Positions 62,119 to 64,000 of a DNA stretch of 64,000 bases are shown piece after piece; position 1 is the stretch's first letter; every line of letters starts with the position of its first letter. The notes under the pieces were generated by a model that was given only the letters and a program-made list of their open reading frames with translations, was not told where the DNA came from and made no database searches. The translations under genes were made by a program, and so were the position numbers. Source of the stretch: Sphagnum compactum (lineage: Eukaryota > Bryophyta > Sphagnopsida > Sphagnales); assembly GCA_965153455.1 (NCBI GenBank), contig OZ234502.1, positions 2,583,267-2,647,266 of the forward strand. Direction: 5' to 3'.

Positions 62119-63762
62119 GTGTCCCTTTCGTCCTTTTGCACAACTGGCGTAGAATCTTATGTTTTGTTTTCCGGAGCTAATTTCATAGCTGCGTGTCGGG
62201 GTTTTTCCTTCTTCTTTATGTGCGAGGTCCGGTTCTCCCTTTTTCGTGTTTGGTTGTGGTTCTGGTCTTTGTAGTTAATGGGAGATTTTACTGTTCGGCA
62301 GCAGTTGGAATAATGTTTGCGTGTGGCCTCTGTCACGAGCCTTTGACGTCGCGATTTGATCCGATTTTCCGAAGAGATGTCCAGAAGTACTTGACCTAAA
62401 CCTAAAGTCTGAAGGCGGATTGTGATCTCCACATTCGCTGAGTTTCAGCTCATCAGATTTTTAGGGTTTATCACCTCACACATTGTCTGTGCAGAGATTT
62501 ATGAAAACAGTGCCATTTAGGCAATCGGTCAAGCTTAATTTCTTTATCTGAAAGCTAGTTTTTCTGTGCTAAAGGGTGTCCATGCACAATCTTGTTCTGC
62601 AATAAGAAGTCATGAAACCTAATTTTTTAAGAACAGATTTTTATGTTTTGTGTGTCAGTGACTTCAAAGTAAATCATAGTGATTCACAAGATTCCAATCA
62701 TGTGAAGCACCAGTTTTTTCTATATGTGTAGAGACCTTAAAGAATGGAGTGAGGTTATGAGTCCTAAAAGTTTGTTATTGCAGGGAGGTGCAGTCATCAG
62801 GGACCTTATCACAGGAGCAGTCTGAGAACTTTCTAGCATTGGCCTCAACCTTTCTCAATGTTTGTGTAGCAGAGCAGATTTGCTTGGCGCCAGAGAAATG
62901 TATGTACTTTATGGCTCTGTAGGTTCTGGTCCCCTGCTTCTTCCTTCTCCCTTTCTCCATTTGGCATTGTGCTGTATACTGCTGCCCAGGTGTTGAGTTT
63001 CCCAATGTTGTGTAGTTGATTGGGAAGGACTAGGCTCTCCAGGCAGCATCTCTCTGAACAGAGTGATGTTCCTTTGTTTCACTTATTTGGTAGGGAGGTT
63101 TTTTTATTTTGAGCCTTCTCTTTTGATATTAACCATGAATGTTGGTAGTGCACGTAGGGAGATATTAAATTCTGAAATTGCTCTATGGGCATGAAGCTTT
63201 GTCTGTGCAATGTTTTGGAAACTTGGATGGTTGTGATCTGCAGAATGTTCCAACCTGAGTAGCTGTATATTTTTTGGGATGGTGGGATTGCAGTTAACGT
63301 GGTATGCCGGAGGGTGAAGGAGCAAGCCTTACAGCTGCAGGAGCCTCTGCGTGCCATCCTTCCATTACAAGCAGCCATCCGCAAACTTCAACCTTCCAGT
63401 GAATTTTTGACTGCAATGCATGCGGACTTTCTGCAGATGTGTTTATTGGCCAAGTGCTACAAAGCCAGTCTCTCTATCCTCGAAGATGATATTTTTGAGA
63501 TTGATCAGAAAAGGACTGGCCTTGTACCACGTGATTTTCTTCTGTATTGTTATTATGGGTATGTTCACTCCAATCTCCACAAGCAGCTGAAAACTTTCTC
63601 CATAAATTCTAAGGTTGTTGACTCCCAGTGGCACATGTGTCATTTGAGGAGTTCTCTAGCACTGTATCATGAGACCTTTGTTTTGATGATACCCTGTTGT
63701 GCAGGGGAATGATCCACATTGGACTGAAGCAATTTGGCAAGGCTTTGGAGTTCTTCCAGCAT
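61838..63762 (+). CDS. CSN3: COP9 signalosome subunit 3, 5' part only (cut by window end)
   Basis: Exons: 61838-62031 (or to 62019), 62784-62899, 63294-63558, 63705-63762; the next intron runs past 64000. The four exons encode 211 residues with the longer exon 1. Family landmarks are LDPAKHSIGYLYFL, LRAILPLQAAIRKLQPSS, KASLSILEDDIFEID, PRDFLLYCYYG and GMIHIGLKQFGKALEF, which line up with the N-terminal half of plant CSN3 (FUS11). The C-terminal PCI domain lies outside the window. CSN3 belongs to the eight-subunit complex that removes NEDD8 from cullins and was found through light-signalling mutants. Exon 1 has two possible donors 12 nt apart (see findings). The ATG at 61838 opens the only frame matching the family. 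Confidence 0.93.
62071..62110 (+). repeat. (CT)20 microsatellite in CSN3 intron 1
   Basis: Forty uninterrupted nucleotides of CT begin about 40 nt after the exon-1 donor. Confidence 0.95.
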
Positions 63763-64000
63763 GTAAGAATCCTATTTCTGCTTGGACTTGTGGAGTGATT
63801 ACTCTACACTGCCCTTAGTTCTGTGCTAATGCAAAGGGTTGATGAAGAATTATTTTGTAGTGATGATGCAGAAGCACATTTAGGCTGGCATGGTCTGGGG
63901 GTTAAGGTGGAGAAGTTTATAGAGGATATTAGAGGTTGCCATTTGTTCTGTGTAGATTTGCAAAGTTCTGTGGAGGGGTCTGATACTCTATGCTGAAAGT

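Overview
The window looks like nuclear DNA of a land plant. Four conserved eukaryotic housekeeping genes with many short GT-AG introns can be rebuilt exon by exon, and they sit in very AT-rich, repeat-filled intergenic DNA. The proteins are closest, from memory, to plant versions (VPS39, HBS1, ORM/ORMDL, CSN3). The abundance of decayed non-LTR reverse transcriptase makes a non-flowering plant such as a moss my best guess, but the sequence alone does not settle this. No rRNA, tRNA or CRISPR array was recognised.

Layout. 1-20.5 kb: no convincing gene; several small CACTA-like elements (one nested in another), degenerate GGTTCC-type tracts and a decayed reverse transcriptase on the minus strand (16.85-18.34 kb). 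21.0-27.0 kb: a complete 13-exon VPS39/VAM6 gene on the minus strand. 27.4-33.4 kb: a complete HBS1 translational GTPase gene on the plus strand, head to head with VPS39 across 439 bp. It carries a phase-neutral 243-nt cassette exon that could make this a combined HBS1/SKI7 locus. 34.6-41.4 kb: dispersed direct repeats around a second decayed reverse transcriptase (37.2-39.15 kb). 43.8-46.9 kb: a complete 3-exon ORMDL gene, minus strand. 47.3-61.1 kb: extremely AT-rich, with an inverted pair of LTR-like repeats (49.5-51.0 kb), a third copy at 54 kb, another CACTA-like element and a few ORFs of unknown meaning. 61.8-64.0 kb: the first four exons of CSN3, running off the right edge.

The four genes do not form a pathway. 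They cover vacuolar tethering (HOPS/VPS39), ribosome rescue and possibly exosome recruitment (HBS1/SKI7), control of sphingolipid synthesis (ORMDL) and cullin deneddylation (CSN3). The most notable points are the candidate SKI7-type cassette exon, duplicated splice donors in VPS39 and CSN3, the nested small transposon with a clean 3-bp target duplication, and the large LTR-like inverted repeat.
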